Of a DNA stretch of 19,075 nt, positions 1 to 7,663 are shown one piece after another. The stretch lies in contig CALGMY010000276.1 of assembly GCA_937958785.1 (NCBI GenBank), forward strand, positions 1 through 19,075. The letters run 5' to 3'. How positions within the stretch are numbered: the first letter of the stretch is position 1; each line of letters begins with the position of its first letter. The translations under genes and the position numbers were made by a program. The notes below the pieces were generated by a model that saw only the letters and a program-made list of their open reading frames with translations, was not told the origin of the DNA and did not search any database. This DNA is from an uncultured Gammaproteobacteria bacterium. Lineage in GTDB: Bacteria > Pseudomonadota > Gammaproteobacteria > Steroidobacterales > GCA-2729495.

Positions 1-817
1 CCGGGACCCGGCCGTCTTCTGGTCCCTGGTGGGCCACGGCCTGCTCGTGGCGGTGATCCTGCTCGGCGGCCTCAGCCTGCCCCGGGACCCCGCCCCGAGC
101 CAGCTCGCCATCAAGGCCACCGTCGTGGAGGGTGCCCCGCCGAAGCGCCGTTCTTTGCCGCCCCCGCCGGCGCCTGTCCCGGAGCCGGCGCCCGAGCCGG
201 AACCCGAACCCGACCGGGCGGAACTCGAGCGCCAGGCCGCCACTGCCGCGACGGAGAAGGCCGCCCGGGAAAAGGCGGTCCAGGAGAAGGCTGCCAGGGA
301 GAAAGCTGCTCAGGAGAAGGTGGCCCGGGAAAAAGCGGCCCGGGAAAAGGCCGCCCAGGAGAAGGCCGCCCAGGAAAAAGCGGCCCGGGAAAAGGCGGCG
401 CGGGAGCAGAAAGCCGCCCAGGAAAAGGAGCGGCAGGCGAAGGCCGCCGCGGAACGGGAACGGGCTGAGCAGGAACGGGCGGCGCGGGAGCTCGAGCGTC
501 AGCTCGCGGAGGAGGAGCGCCTGCTGGCGGCGACCGACTCCGGGGCCCTCGCGGAGTACGTGGGGTTGATCCGGCAGAAGGTGACCCGCAACTGGATCCG
601 GCCGCCCGGCGCCGGGGCGGGCCTCGAGTGCGAGGTCCTGGTGACCCAGATCCCCGGGGGCGAGGTCGCCGCCGTGCGGGTCGACCGCTGCAACGCCGAC
701 GATGCCGTGCGGCGTTCCATCGAGGCGGCCGTGCTCCGCTCTTCCCCGCTGCCCCTGCCTGCGGACCCGGCGCTCTTCGAACGGAACTTGCGCTTTACCT
801 TCAAACCGGAACAATAG
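1..817 (+). CDS. tolA: TolA, cell-envelope integrity protein (5' truncated by the window edge)
   Basis: Inner-membrane protein that links the TolQR proton-driven motor to TolB/Pal and helps pull the outer membrane inward at division. The frame is open from base 2, so the gene enters from the left and about 271 residues are visible. In order these are a hydrophobic membrane anchor (window residues about 6-25, ending before LPRDP), a Pro/Glu-rich stretch, a long Ala/Lys/Glu/Arg helix with pentapeptide repeats (about residues 75-175), and a compact C-terminal domain from LAEYVGLIRQKV to FKPEQ. The C-terminal domain has the spaced cysteine pair (ECEV...DRCN) known from TolA domain III, which binds TolB/Pal, minor-phage coat protein and colicins in other species. 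tolB follows after 35 bases, consistent with a tolQRAB operon whose tolQ and tolR lie outside the window. The GTG at 29 is probably not the start because the anchor extends upstream of it. Confidence 0.93.
   Translation, partial: RDPAVFWSLVGHGLLVAVILLGGLSLPRDPAPSQLAIKATVVEGAPPKRRSLPPPPAPVPEPAPEPEPEPDRAELERQAATAATEKAAREKAVQEKAAREKAAQEKVAREKAAREKAAQEKAAQEKAAREKAAREQKAAQEKERQAKAAAERERAEQERAARELERQLAEEERLLAATDSGALAEYVGLIRQKVTRNWIRPPGAGAGLECEVLVTQIPGGEVAAVRVDRCNADDAVRRSIEAAVLRSSPLPLPADPALFERNLRFTFKPEQ
254..403 (+). repeat. Ten 15-bp units coding EKAAR/EKAAQ-type pentapeptides inside tolA
   Basis: Reading in the tolA frame, ten consecutive five-residue units follow EKAAR, EKAVQ, EKAAR, EKAAQ, EKVAR, EKAAR, EKAAQ, EKAAQ, EKAAR, EKAAR. 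The next residues (EQ) break the phase, after which a less regular KAAQEKERQ run continues. Synonymous codons vary between units (aag/aaa, gcc/gcg/gct), so the array is old or kept by selection on the protein rather than a fresh slippage product. The period is five residues, not the seven of a canonical coiled coil. It forms the extended periplasmic helix of TolA. Confidence 0.85.
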
Positions 818-852
818 CCGGGCCGGGTCCGCGGACAGGGAGTCCACCAGCC

Positions 853-2172
853 ATGCGCCACATCGCCGTCCTCCTCCTGCTGGGGGCGCTCGCCGCCGCG
901 CCCGCCCGGGCCGAGCTGCAGATCGAGATCACCGAGGGCGTGGACCAGGCCCTGCCCATCGCCGTCGTGCCCTTCGGCTGGCAGGGCGCGCCCGGCGGGG
1001 CGCCGCCGCTCGATGCGGCCGCCATCGTGGCGGCAGACCTGGCCCGCTCCGGCCGCTTCGCGCCGCTCCCCCGGGCCGACATGCTGCAGCAGCCCACGAG
1101 CGCCGCCGAGGTCCAGTTCGACGACTGGCGCCGGCAGGGCAGCGAGGTGCTGGTGATTGGCCGGGTGCTGAACCCCCAGCCGGGCCAGTACGAGCTGCAG
1201 TTCCAGGTCTTCGACGTGCTGCGGGGCGAACAGCTGCTCGGCTACCGGCAGCCGGCCACGACCGCCAACTACCGGCGCAGCGCCCACCGGGTTGCCGACC
1301 TCATCTACGAGAAGCTCACCGGGGTGCGGGGCGTGTTCTCCACCCGCATCGCCTACGTCACGGTGGTGCGCAGCGCAGGCAAGGCCCCGGGGCAGGTGCA
1401 AGGCAGCTACCGGCTGGTGGTGGCCGACGCGGACGGGGAGAACCCCCGGATCATGGTCGAGTCCCCGGAACCGATCATGTCCCCCGCCTGGTCCCCGGAC
1501 GGCTCCCGCATCGCCTACGTGTCCTTCGAGAACCGGCGCTCGGAGATCTACCTCCAGGACCTCCGCTCCGGCACGCGCAAGCGGGTGTCGGCCCGGCCCG
1601 GCGTGAACGGCGCCCCGGCCTGGTCCCCGGACGGGCAGCGCCTGGCCGTGTCCCTGTCCCGCCCGGACGGCAACCTGGACATCTACACCCTGGATATCAA
1701 CACCCAGGTGCTCACCCGGCTCACCACGGGCTCGGCCATCGACACCGAGCCGGCGTGGTCCCTGGATGGCCGGCAGATCTATTTCACCTCGGACAGTGCC
1801 GGTGGTCCCCAGGTGTACCGGGTGCCCGCGGAGGGCGGCAGTGCCCAGCGCGTGACCTTCGAGGGGTCCTACAACGCCCGGCCCCGCGTCTCCCCGGACG
1901 GCAGGCAGCTCGCCGTAGTGCATAACGACCGGGGCAACTATAGAATTGCGGCCGTCGACCTGGCGCGGTCGACGACCCAGGTCCTGTCGGACGGGCGGCT
2001 CGATGAATCACCGAGTTATGCCCCCAATGGCGAGATGCTGATCTACGCGACCCGCGCCGGAGCCCGGGGGGTGCTGGCCACGGTCAGTGCCAATGGCCGG
2101 ATCAAGCAGCGGATCTCCGCCCTCGAAGGCGACGTCCGCGAGCCCGCCTGGTCTCCATTCCCGCCCAACTGA
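853..2172 (+). CDS. tolB: TolB, periplasmic beta-propeller of the Tol-Pal system
   Basis: Soluble periplasmic protein that binds Pal through its beta-propeller and TolA through its N-terminus. The start is ATG 853, preceded by an AGGGAG-type ribosome site about ten bases upstream; the open frame extends further upstream but only as overlap with tolA. The product is 439 residues, close to the usual 430. Residues 1-20 are a signal peptide ending APARA, and the mature chain begins ELQIEITEGVD, matching the TolA-box position of other TolBs. An alpha/beta domain (about 21-170) is followed by repeated WSPDG motifs (PAWSPDGSRIAYVS, PAWSPDGQRLAVS, PAWSLDGRQIYFTS, RVSPDGRQLAV), one per propeller blade. 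It ends EPAWSPFPPN. pal follows after 31 bases, so co-transcription is expected. Confidence 0.97.
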   Translation: MRHIAVLLLLGALAAAPARAELQIEITEGVDQALPIAVVPFGWQGAPGGAPPLDAAAIVAADLARSGRFAPLPRADMLQQPTSAAEVQFDDWRRQGSEVLVIGRVLNPQPGQYELQFQVFDVLRGEQLLGYRQPATTANYRRSAHRVADLIYEKLTGVRGVFSTRIAYVTVVRSAGKAPGQVQGSYRLVVADADGENPRIMVESPEPIMSPAWSPDGSRIAYVSFENRRSEIYLQDLRSGTRKRVSARPGVNGAPAWSPDGQRLAVSLSRPDGNLDIYTLDINTQVLTRLTTGSAIDTEPAWSLDGRQIYFTSDSAGGPQVYRVPAEGGSAQRVTFEGSYNARPRVSPDGRQLAVVHNDRGNYRIAAVDLARSTTQVLSDGRLDESPSYAPNGEMLIYATRAGARGVLATVSANGRIKQRISALEGDVREPAWSPFPPN

Positions 2173-2203
2173 ATCCCGAATCCCTCTCAGGAGCCATTCG
2201 CCC

Positions 2204-2743
2204 ATGAATACGATGAAGACCCTTGCCCTGCTGCTGGTGGTTGGCCTGGTGACGGCCTGTGCCGGGCCCTCGAAGACCACCACGGATGACGGGGCGGCTG
2301 GCACGGCCACCCCGGGCGGCGCGTCCTCCGCGGGCGTCGGCGACAGCGGTGCCGGCATGGGCGATGCCATGGGCGGTGCCGGCGGTGCCCTCGGTGGTCC
2401 GGGCGCCTCCCAGGAGAACCGGGTGGTCTACTTCGAGTACGACCGCTTCGACATCAAGCCCGAGTACAACGCCATCCTGCAGGCCCATGCCCGCTACCTG
2501 TCGTCCAACCCGGGCGCCCGGGTGCGCCTCGAGGGACACGCGGACGAGCGGGGCAGCCGGGAGTACAACATCGGCCTCGGCGAGAAGCGGGCCCAGGCCG
2601 TGCGCAGCGTGCTGCTGCTCCAGGGCGGGGTCTCGGACCAGATCACGACGGTCAGCTTCGGCGAGGAGCGCCCGGCGGTCATCGGCAGCGATGACGAGGC
2701 CTGGTCCCTCAACCGCCGCGTCGAGATCGTCTACGGCCCGTAA
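2204..2743 (+). CDS. pal: Pal, peptidoglycan-associated outer-membrane lipoprotein
   Basis: Outer-membrane lipoprotein that grips peptidoglycan through an OmpA-like domain and cycles between peptidoglycan and TolB. ATG 2204 is chosen because AGGAG lies ten bases upstream at 2189-2193. A second ATG three codons later is possible. The product is 179 residues. Residues 1-18 form a lipoprotein signal, and the lipobox LVTAC gives Cys19 as the acylated residue. The next residue is Ala, not Asp, which predicts Lol sorting to the outer membrane. A Gly/Ala/Ser-rich linker (about 20-65) leads to the OmpA-C domain, with VVYFEYDRFDIKPEY, then LEGHADERGSREYNIGLGEKR, the peptidoglycan-binding segment, and a NRRVEIVY end. 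The stop is duplicated in frame at 2753-2755. Confidence 0.97.
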   Translation: MNTMKTLALLLVVGLVTACAGPSKTTTDDGAAGTATPGGASSAGVGDSGAGMGDAMGGAGGALGGPGASQENRVVYFEYDRFDIKPEYNAILQAHARYLSSNPGARVRLEGHADERGSREYNIGLGEKRAQAVRSVLLLQGGVSDQITTVSFGEERPAVIGSDDEAWSLNRRVEIVYGP

Positions 2744-2761
2744 CCGCCCCCGTAACCACTC

Positions 2762-3559
2762 ATGAACCGCACTTCTCGCGCCCTCCGGGGCGGGCTCCTG
2801 GCACCGCTCCTCGTGCTCACCAGCTGCAGCCTGATGGTGCCGCCGGAGGAAGATCCCCTCTACATCCGGCAAACCGAACTGGACGCCCGGGTGGCACGGG
2901 TCGAGCGGGTGATCGACAGCGAGGGCCTCGTGAACCTGCTGAAGCAGCTCGAGGACCTGCAGAAGGAGAACCAGGCCCTGCGGGAGCAGCTGGACCAGAC
3001 CCAGTTCCGGCTCGACCAGGCCGGGTCATCCCAGAAACAGCAGTACCTGGACGTGGACCAGCGGCTGCAGGCCCTCGAGAGAGCCCTCGGTGAACGACGC
3101 GCCGCCGGCGCCGAGGGCCGCAGCGTCCTCGACGGGGGCGAGCTCAGGCCCGGGCAGCTGCCCGTGCCGGGTGGCACCGACCGGGAGAACTACCAGGCGG
3201 CCTTCGAGCTGCTGAAGCAGGGCCGCTACAAGGAGGCGAGCACGGCGCTCACCCAGTTCATGGTGGCCTTCCCCGACAGCACCCTGTCGGACAATGCCCA
3301 GTACTGGCTGGCGGAGACGCACTACGTGAGCCAGGCCTACGACAAGGCCCTGCCTGCCTTCACCCTCGTCGTCGACAAGTATCCCAAGTCCCGCAAGATT
3401 CCCGACGCGCTCCTCAAGATCGGTTACTGCAACTACGAGCTGAAGCGCTACGAAGCGGCCCGCAAGGCCCTGCAGACCGTGGTCGCGAGCTACCCCGAGA
3501 CCACCGCCGCCCGGCTCGCCGGCCAGCGCCTGGAGCGGATGACCGCCGAGGGCCGCTGA
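2762..3559 (+). CDS. cpoB: CpoB (YbgF), Tol-Pal associated TPR protein, apparently a lipoprotein
   Basis: CpoB coordinates outer-membrane constriction with septal peptidoglycan synthesis in E. coli, working between Tol and PBP1B. The 265-residue product starts at ATG 2762, 18 bases after the pal stop. No good ribosome site is visible, so translation may be coupled to pal. Residues 1-21 form a signal sequence whose end reads LTSC, a full lipobox with Cys22. Residues about 35-110 are a coiled coil (LLKQLEDLQKENQALREQLDQ), which is the trimerisation region of the family. From about residue 140 there are tetratricopeptide repeats (NYQAAFELLKQGRYKEAS, SDNAQYWLAETHYVSQAYDKA, PDALLKIGYCNYELKRYEAA). 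Position directly after pal is the family's usual place. The lipobox is the odd point, because E. coli CpoB is a soluble periplasmic protein. Confidence 0.94.
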   Translation: MNRTSRALRGGLLAPLLVLTSCSLMVPPEEDPLYIRQTELDARVARVERVIDSEGLVNLLKQLEDLQKENQALREQLDQTQFRLDQAGSSQKQQYLDVDQRLQALERALGERRAAGAEGRSVLDGGELRPGQLPVPGGTDRENYQAAFELLKQGRYKEASTALTQFMVAFPDSTLSDNAQYWLAETHYVSQAYDKALPAFTLVVDKYPKSRKIPDALLKIGYCNYELKRYEAARKALQTVVASYPETTAARLAGQRLERMTAEGR

Positions 3560-3586
3560 GGCCCGTCCCGGCCTCGTCGGGACCCC

Positions 3587-4228
3587 GTGACCGCACTCCG
3601 CATCACCGAGATCTTCCACTCCCTGCAGGGCGAGTCCCGGCCCGCGGGGTGGCCCAGCGCCTTCGTGCGCCTCACGGGCTGCCCGCTCCGGTGCGGGTAC
3701 TGCGACACCACCTATGCCTTCCACGGTGGCCGCCGGGTCACCGTCCCCGAGGTCCTCGCCACGGTGGCCGCCTTCGGGGTGCGCCACGTGTGCGTCACCG
3801 GCGGGGAACCCCTGGCGCAGCCGGCCTGCCATGCGTTGCTCGCGGCCCTCTGCGACGCGGGCTACCAGGTGTCCCTGGAGACCAGCGGGGCGCTGGATAC
3901 GGCTGCCGTGGATCCGCGGGTTGCGGTGGTCCTGGACCTCAAGACGCCGGGTTCCGGCGAGGTCGCCCGGAACCTCTGGGCCAACCTCGGGCACCTGAAG
4001 CCCGCGGACCAGGTGAAGTTCGTGATCTGCGACCGGGCGGACTACGACTGGGCGCGGGAAGTCCTCGTGACGCACCGGCTCGATGCGCGCTGCGAGGTGC
4101 TGTTCTCCCCGGCCTGGCAACAGCAGCCCGCCCGGGACCTGGCCGAGTGGATCCTCGCCGACCGGCTGCCCGTGCGCTTCCAGGTGCAGCTCCACAAGTA
4201 CCTGTGGGGCGAGGCCCCGGGGCACTGA
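3587..4228 (+). CDS. queE: 7-carboxy-7-deazaguanine synthase (radical SAM, QueE)
   Basis: Converts 6-carboxy-tetrahydropterin to 7-carboxy-7-deazaguanine, the ring contraction on the way to preQ0 and queuosine in tRNA. The product is 213 residues, a normal length. It starts at GTG 3587, which keeps the conserved opening ITEIFHSLQGES. The radical-SAM iron-sulphur motif is CPLRCGYC (Cys32, Cys36, Cys39; the CX3CX2C form). It is followed by DTTYAF and the SAM-binding VTGGEPLAQ segment. The tail has FQVQLHKYLWGE, typical of the family. It sits 27 bases after cpoB and 16 before queC, with the same strand and the next enzyme of the pathway, so an operon is likely. Confidence 0.96.
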   Translation: MTALRITEIFHSLQGESRPAGWPSAFVRLTGCPLRCGYCDTTYAFHGGRRVTVPEVLATVAAFGVRHVCVTGGEPLAQPACHALLAALCDAGYQVSLETSGALDTAAVDPRVAVVLDLKTPGSGEVARNLWANLGHLKPADQVKFVICDRADYDWAREVLVTHRLDARCEVLFSPAWQQQPARDLAEWILADRLPVRFQVQLHKYLWGEAPGH

Positions 4229-4244
4229 GCATGGGGGTTGACCC

Positions 4245-4928
4245 GTGAGCGCGGCGCAGGGCAGGGCGGTGGTGCTGCTCTCGGGCGGCATGGACTCGGC
4301 CACCTGCCTCGCGCTCGCCCGGCGCGGCGGCTGGGAGTGCCATGCGCTCAGCTTCGACTATGGCCAGCGGCACCGGGTCGAGCTGGCGGCGGCGGACGCC
4401 ATCGCCCGCCAGCTGGGTGCGGCCTCCCACCGGGTCCTCTGCATCGACCTCGGCGCCTTCGGCGGGTCGGCGCTGACGGATGGGCGGCTCGAGGTGCCGA
4501 CCGGGCCCCCGGCCGGCGGCATCCCGCTCACCTACGTGCCCGCCCGCAACACCGTGTTCCTGTCCTTTGCCCTCGGCCTCGCGGAGGTGCTGGACGCCGA
4601 CCGGATCTACGCGGGCATGAACGCGGTGGACTATTCCGGCTACCCCGACTGCCGCCCGGCCTACGTCGAGGCCTTCCAGCAGCTGGCGAACCTCGCGACC
4701 CGGCGCGGCGTCGAAGGCCGGCCCATCCTGCTCGCCACACCGCTGATGCACCTCGGCAAGGCGGAGATCGTCCGGCTGGGCAGCGACCTCGGCGTGGACT
4801 TCGGCGCCACCGTGTCCTGCTACCAGGCGACCGACGCGGGCGCCGCCTGCGGAATCTGTGACGCCTGCCAGCTGCGCCGGGCGGGCTTCGCCGCCGCCGG
4901 CGTGGCAGATCCCACCCGCTATCGCTAG
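4245..4928 (+). CDS. queC: 7-cyano-7-deazaguanine (preQ0) synthase QueC
   Basis: ATP-dependent enzyme that turns 7-carboxy-7-deazaguanine into preQ0, the nitrile intermediate for queuosine. The product is 227 residues, a usual length, and starts at GTG 4245 with a G-rich stretch upstream. The PP-loop ATPase motif SGGMDS is at residues 13-18. Further family signatures are FDYGQRHRVEL and TYVPARNTVFLS. The C-terminal zinc site is Cys192, Cys202, Cys205 and Cys208 (SCYQATDAGAACGICDAC). It follows queE by 16 bases. Its last codons overlap the candidate promoter of the tRNA-Lys gene. QueD, which makes the QueE substrate, is not in the window. Confidence 0.97.
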   Translation: MSAAQGRAVVLLSGGMDSATCLALARRGGWECHALSFDYGQRHRVELAAADAIARQLGAASHRVLCIDLGAFGGSALTDGRLEVPTGPPAGGIPLTYVPARNTVFLSFALGLAEVLDADRIYAGMNAVDYSGYPDCRPAYVEAFQQLANLATRRGVEGRPILLATPLMHLGKAEIVRLGSDLGVDFGATVSCYQATDAGAACGICDACQLRRAGFAAAGVADPTRYR

Positions 4929-4931
4929 AAT
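4902..4931 (+). promoter_or_regulatory. Candidate sigma-70 promoter for tRNA-Lys (and perhaps glgP)
   Basis: GTGGCA at 4902-4907 is spaced 18 bases from TAGAAT at 4926-4931, and a C-rich discriminator (tccccg) follows. GC-rich discriminators are typical of stringently controlled stable-RNA promoters. The elements overlap the end of queC. The start of transcription would fall about 30 bases before the tRNA. This is motif matching by eye only. Confidence 0.4.
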
Positions 4932-4967
4932 CCCCGTCTTTCGCGCCCATGTCGCTCGATCAACCAG

Positions 4968-5043
4968 GGGCCGTTAGCTCAGCTGGTAGAGCAGCGGACT
5001 TTTAATCCGTTGGTCGATGGTTCAAATCCATCACGGCCCACCA
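4968..5043 (+). tRNA. tRNA-Lys (anticodon TTT), CCA encoded
   Basis: A 76-base cloverleaf can be folded by hand. The acceptor stem is GGGCCGT with ACGGCCC, fully paired. The D stem is GCTC with GAGC around AGCTGGTA. The anticodon stem is GCGGA with TCCGT (one G-T pair), with loop CTTTTAA and anticodon TTT at 5001-5003. The T stem is GATGG with CCATC around TTCAAAT. The discriminator is A, and CCA is encoded at 5041-5043. Its place after queC matches Pseudomonas. The CCA ends one base before the glgP start codon. Confidence 0.98.
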
Positions 5044-5044
5044 T

Positions 5045-7663
5045 ATGACCGGTCAACAGTTTTCCCTGCACGTCCAGCCCCGGCTCCCGGAGCGCATCCA
5101 GCGGCTGAATGACCTGGCGGCCAACCTCTGGTTCAGCTGGCACCGCCCCACCCGCAACCTGTTCGAGATCCTCGACCGGGACCTCTGGTGGCGCACGGGC
5201 CGCAATCCGCGGGTCTTTCTCCGCTGCGTCGACCAGTCCGTGCTCGAGATGGCGGCCGCGAACGACACCTTCCTCGGCGCCTACCGGCGGGCCCTTGCGG
5301 AGTACGACGCGTACCTCGAGCAGCTGAACCCGGGCTACCGGCCGGCGGGCCTCGGCGCCGGGGACCTAGTGGCCTATTTCTGCGCCGAATTCGGCTACCA
5401 CGAGAGCTTCCCGATCTACTCCGGCGGCCTCGGCATCCTGGCGGGCGACCACTGCAAGACGGCCAGCGATCTGGGCCTGCCCTTCGTGGCGGTCGGGCTC
5501 CTGTACCGGCAGGGCTACTTCAACCAGCGCATCGACGAGCATGGCCAGCAGATCGCCGAGTACAGCTACATCCAGGCCGAGGACGCGCCGGTGCAGCCGG
5601 CGCTGGACCCGTCCGGGCGGGAGATCGTGGTCAGCTGCGACCTCGCCGGGCGGCGGGTGGCGGTCAAGGCCTGGCGGGCGGACGTGGGCCGGATCCCCGT
5701 GCTGCTGCTCGATACCGATCTCGCGAGCAACGAGCCTTCCGACCGGCAGATCACCCGCCAGCTCTACGGCGGCGACAGCCAGACCCGGCTGCAGCAGGAG
5801 ATCATCCTCGGCATTGCCGGCGTCAGGGCACTGCGGGCCGCGGGCTTCGCTCCCCGCGTCTGGCACATCAACGAGGGCCACGCGGCCTTCCAGATCGTCG
5901 AGCGCGTGCGGGAACTCGTCGCCACGGGCGTGGAATTCGCCGCGGCCCTCGAGGCCGTCGCCGCCTGCACCGTGTTCACCACCCATACCCCCGTCTCGGC
6001 CGGCCACGACGTGTTCGACCGGGGACAGATCCTCGACTACTTCCGCCAGCTGGTGGCCGACCTGGGGGTGGGGGACGAGGGGTTGCTGCAGCTTGGCGCC
6101 AACGGCGGCCAGGCCGGCTTCAACATGACCCGGCTCGCCCTGCAGGGGTCCCGCCATGTCAACGCCGTCAGCCGCATCCACCGGCATGTCACCGCGGAGA
6201 TCTGCGCCGGGAACTGGCCGGAGATCCCAGCCACCGAGAATCCCATCGGGTACGTGACGAACGGCGTGCACGTCCCCACGTTCATGCAGACCGAGTGGAC
6301 CGAGCTGCTCGAGCAGCACGTGGGTCCCTCCTGGCGCCAGCAGCTCACCGACCGCGACCTCGCGCGCCGCATCGACGAGATTCCCGACGGCCGGTTCTGG
6401 TACGTGGGCCAGCAGGTGAAGACCGCGATGCTCGCCGGCCTGCGGGACCGGCTGCGTCGCCAGCACTCCCGCAACCGGCTCTCCGAGGCCCACACCCACC
6501 GGCTCCTCAAGTACCTGGACCCGGAGCGGCCGGACGTGCTCACCATCGGCTTCGGACGGCGCTTCGCCACCTACAAGCGGGCCACGCTGCTGCTGCATGA
6601 CCTCGCCTGGCTCCGGGAGATCGTCGACCGGGACAGCCGGCCGGTCGTCTTCATCTTTGCCGGCAAGGCGCACCCGGCCGACCAGCCGGCCCAGCAACTG
6701 CTGCGCGAACTGCACCGGGTGAGCAACCTGCCGGAGTTCGAGGGCAAGCTGCTGCTGGTGGAAGGCTACGACATGGGCCTCGGCCGGCTGCTCACGTCGG
6801 GTGTCGACGTGTGGCTCAACACGCCCGTGCATCCGCTCGAGGCGAGTGGCACGTCGGGCATGAAGGCCGCCATCAACGGCCGGATCAATGTCAGCGTGCT
6901 GGACGGCTGGTGGGCCGAGGCCTACGACCGGGAGAACGGCTGGGCCATCCCGCCCTCGATCCATACCACCGACGCGGCCGAGCGCGACCGGCATGATGCC
7001 CGAACGCTCTACGAGATCCTGCAGGACGAGGTCATCCCGCTCTACTACGACCGGGACGAGCGCCTGGGCTATTCACCGGGCTGGGTCCGCAAGTGCAAGC
7101 GGTCCATGGCCACCATCCTGCCCCGTTTCAACATGTACCGGGTCGTGCACGACTACGCGGCGCTGTTCTACGGGCCGGCGGCCCGGCGCGGCGAGCAGCT
7201 GGCGGCTGAGGGCTTTGCCCCCGCCCGGCAGCTGGCCGGGTGGAAGCAGCGGGTGCGGGCTGCCTGGCCGGGCGTGGCGCTGCAGATGGCGGGTGCGGCT
7301 GGTAACCGCATCGATTTCAACGACAGCGTGACGCTCGAGGTGGATGTGGCCCTGGCAGGGCTTGCCCCGGGCGACGTGCGCCTCGAGTGCGTGGTTTCCC
7401 GGGAGCTCTGCTCGGCCCTCACGGTGCCCCTGCGCCAGTACGCGGAGCGCGGTGGGACCACCTCGGGCCTGCGGCCGGTCGGTGACGACCACGTCTTCGT
7501 GCAGGATTTCGTGGCGGCTGGTCCCGCGGGGGAGGGGCGGTGGCGCTACCGCGTGGAGCTCCGCCCGCCCTGGTGCGGTTCACTGCATTTCCAGATCCGG
7601 GCCGTGCCCTGGCACGAGCACCTCGCCCATCCCTACGAAATGGGCCTGATGCGCTGGATCTGA
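5045..7663 (+). CDS. glgP: Alpha-glucan (glycogen/maltodextrin) phosphorylase, GlgP
   Basis: Removes glucose-1-phosphate from the non-reducing ends of alpha-1,4-glucans using inorganic phosphate and pyridoxal phosphate. The 872-residue product begins like the divergent bacterial phosphorylases, with LPERIQRLNDLAANLWFSWH, the region annotated DUF3417 in that subfamily. Other signatures are YFCAEFGYHESFPIYSGGLG, VWHINEGHAAF, TTHTPVSAGHD, GFGRRFATYKRA and VWLNTPVHPLEASGTSGMK. In the last, Lys607 is the expected pyridoxal-phosphate lysine. ATG 5045 is the only start that keeps the conserved N-terminus, since no ATG, GTG or TTG occurs in frame before residue 66. It lies one base after the tRNA-Lys CCA, so there is no normal leader or ribosome site. 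The last 31 bases overlap the end of glgB on the other strand. Confidence 0.95.
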   Translation: MTGQQFSLHVQPRLPERIQRLNDLAANLWFSWHRPTRNLFEILDRDLWWRTGRNPRVFLRCVDQSVLEMAAANDTFLGAYRRALAEYDAYLEQLNPGYRPAGLGAGDLVAYFCAEFGYHESFPIYSGGLGILAGDHCKTASDLGLPFVAVGLLYRQGYFNQRIDEHGQQIAEYSYIQAEDAPVQPALDPSGREIVVSCDLAGRRVAVKAWRADVGRIPVLLLDTDLASNEPSDRQITRQLYGGDSQTRLQQEIILGIAGVRALRAAGFAPRVWHINEGHAAFQIVERVRELVATGVEFAAALEAVAACTVFTTHTPVSAGHDVFDRGQILDYFRQLVADLGVGDEGLLQLGANGGQAGFNMTRLALQGSRHVNAVSRIHRHVTAEICAGNWPEIPATENPIGYVTNGVHVPTFMQTEWTELLEQHVGPSWRQQLTDRDLARRIDEIPDGRFWYVGQQVKTAMLAGLRDRLRRQHSRNRLSEAHTHRLLKYLDPERPDVLTIGFGRRFATYKRATLLLHDLAWLREIVDRDSRPVVFIFAGKAHPADQPAQQLLRELHRVSNLPEFEGKLLLVEGYDMGLGRLLTSGVDVWLNTPVHPLEASGTSGMKAAINGRINVSVLDGWWAEAYDRENGWAIPPSIHTTDAAERDRHDARTLYEILQDEVIPLYYDRDERLGYSPGWVRKCKRSMATILPRFNMYRVVHDYAALFYGPAARRGEQLAAEGFAPARQLAGWKQRVRAAWPGVALQMAGAAGNRIDFNDSVTLEVDVALAGLAPGDVRLECVVSRELCSALTVPLRQYAERGGTTSGLRPVGDDHVFVQDFVAAGPAGEGRWRYRVELRPPWCGSLHFQIRAVPWHEHLAHPYEMGLMRWI

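Noticed and set aside
254..403. CRISPR-like or other regulatory repeat array
   Set aside because: The 15-bp units are in-frame codons of TolA with no spacers and with synonymous variation, so they are protein repeats.
132..569. An Arg/Pro-rich open frame inside tolA
   Set aside because: It is the frame-shifted reading of the TolA Lys/Ala/Glu repeats, not a separate gene.
628..852. Extended N-terminus for TolB from 628
   Set aside because: It overlaps the tolA C-terminal domain, and ATG 853 gives a perfect signal peptide and a ribosome site.
4968..5043. tRNA-Lys 3' end as the left att site of an island in this window
   Set aside because: I found no second copy of the tRNA 3' end, no integrase and no mobility gene up to 19075, so an island cannot be supported here.
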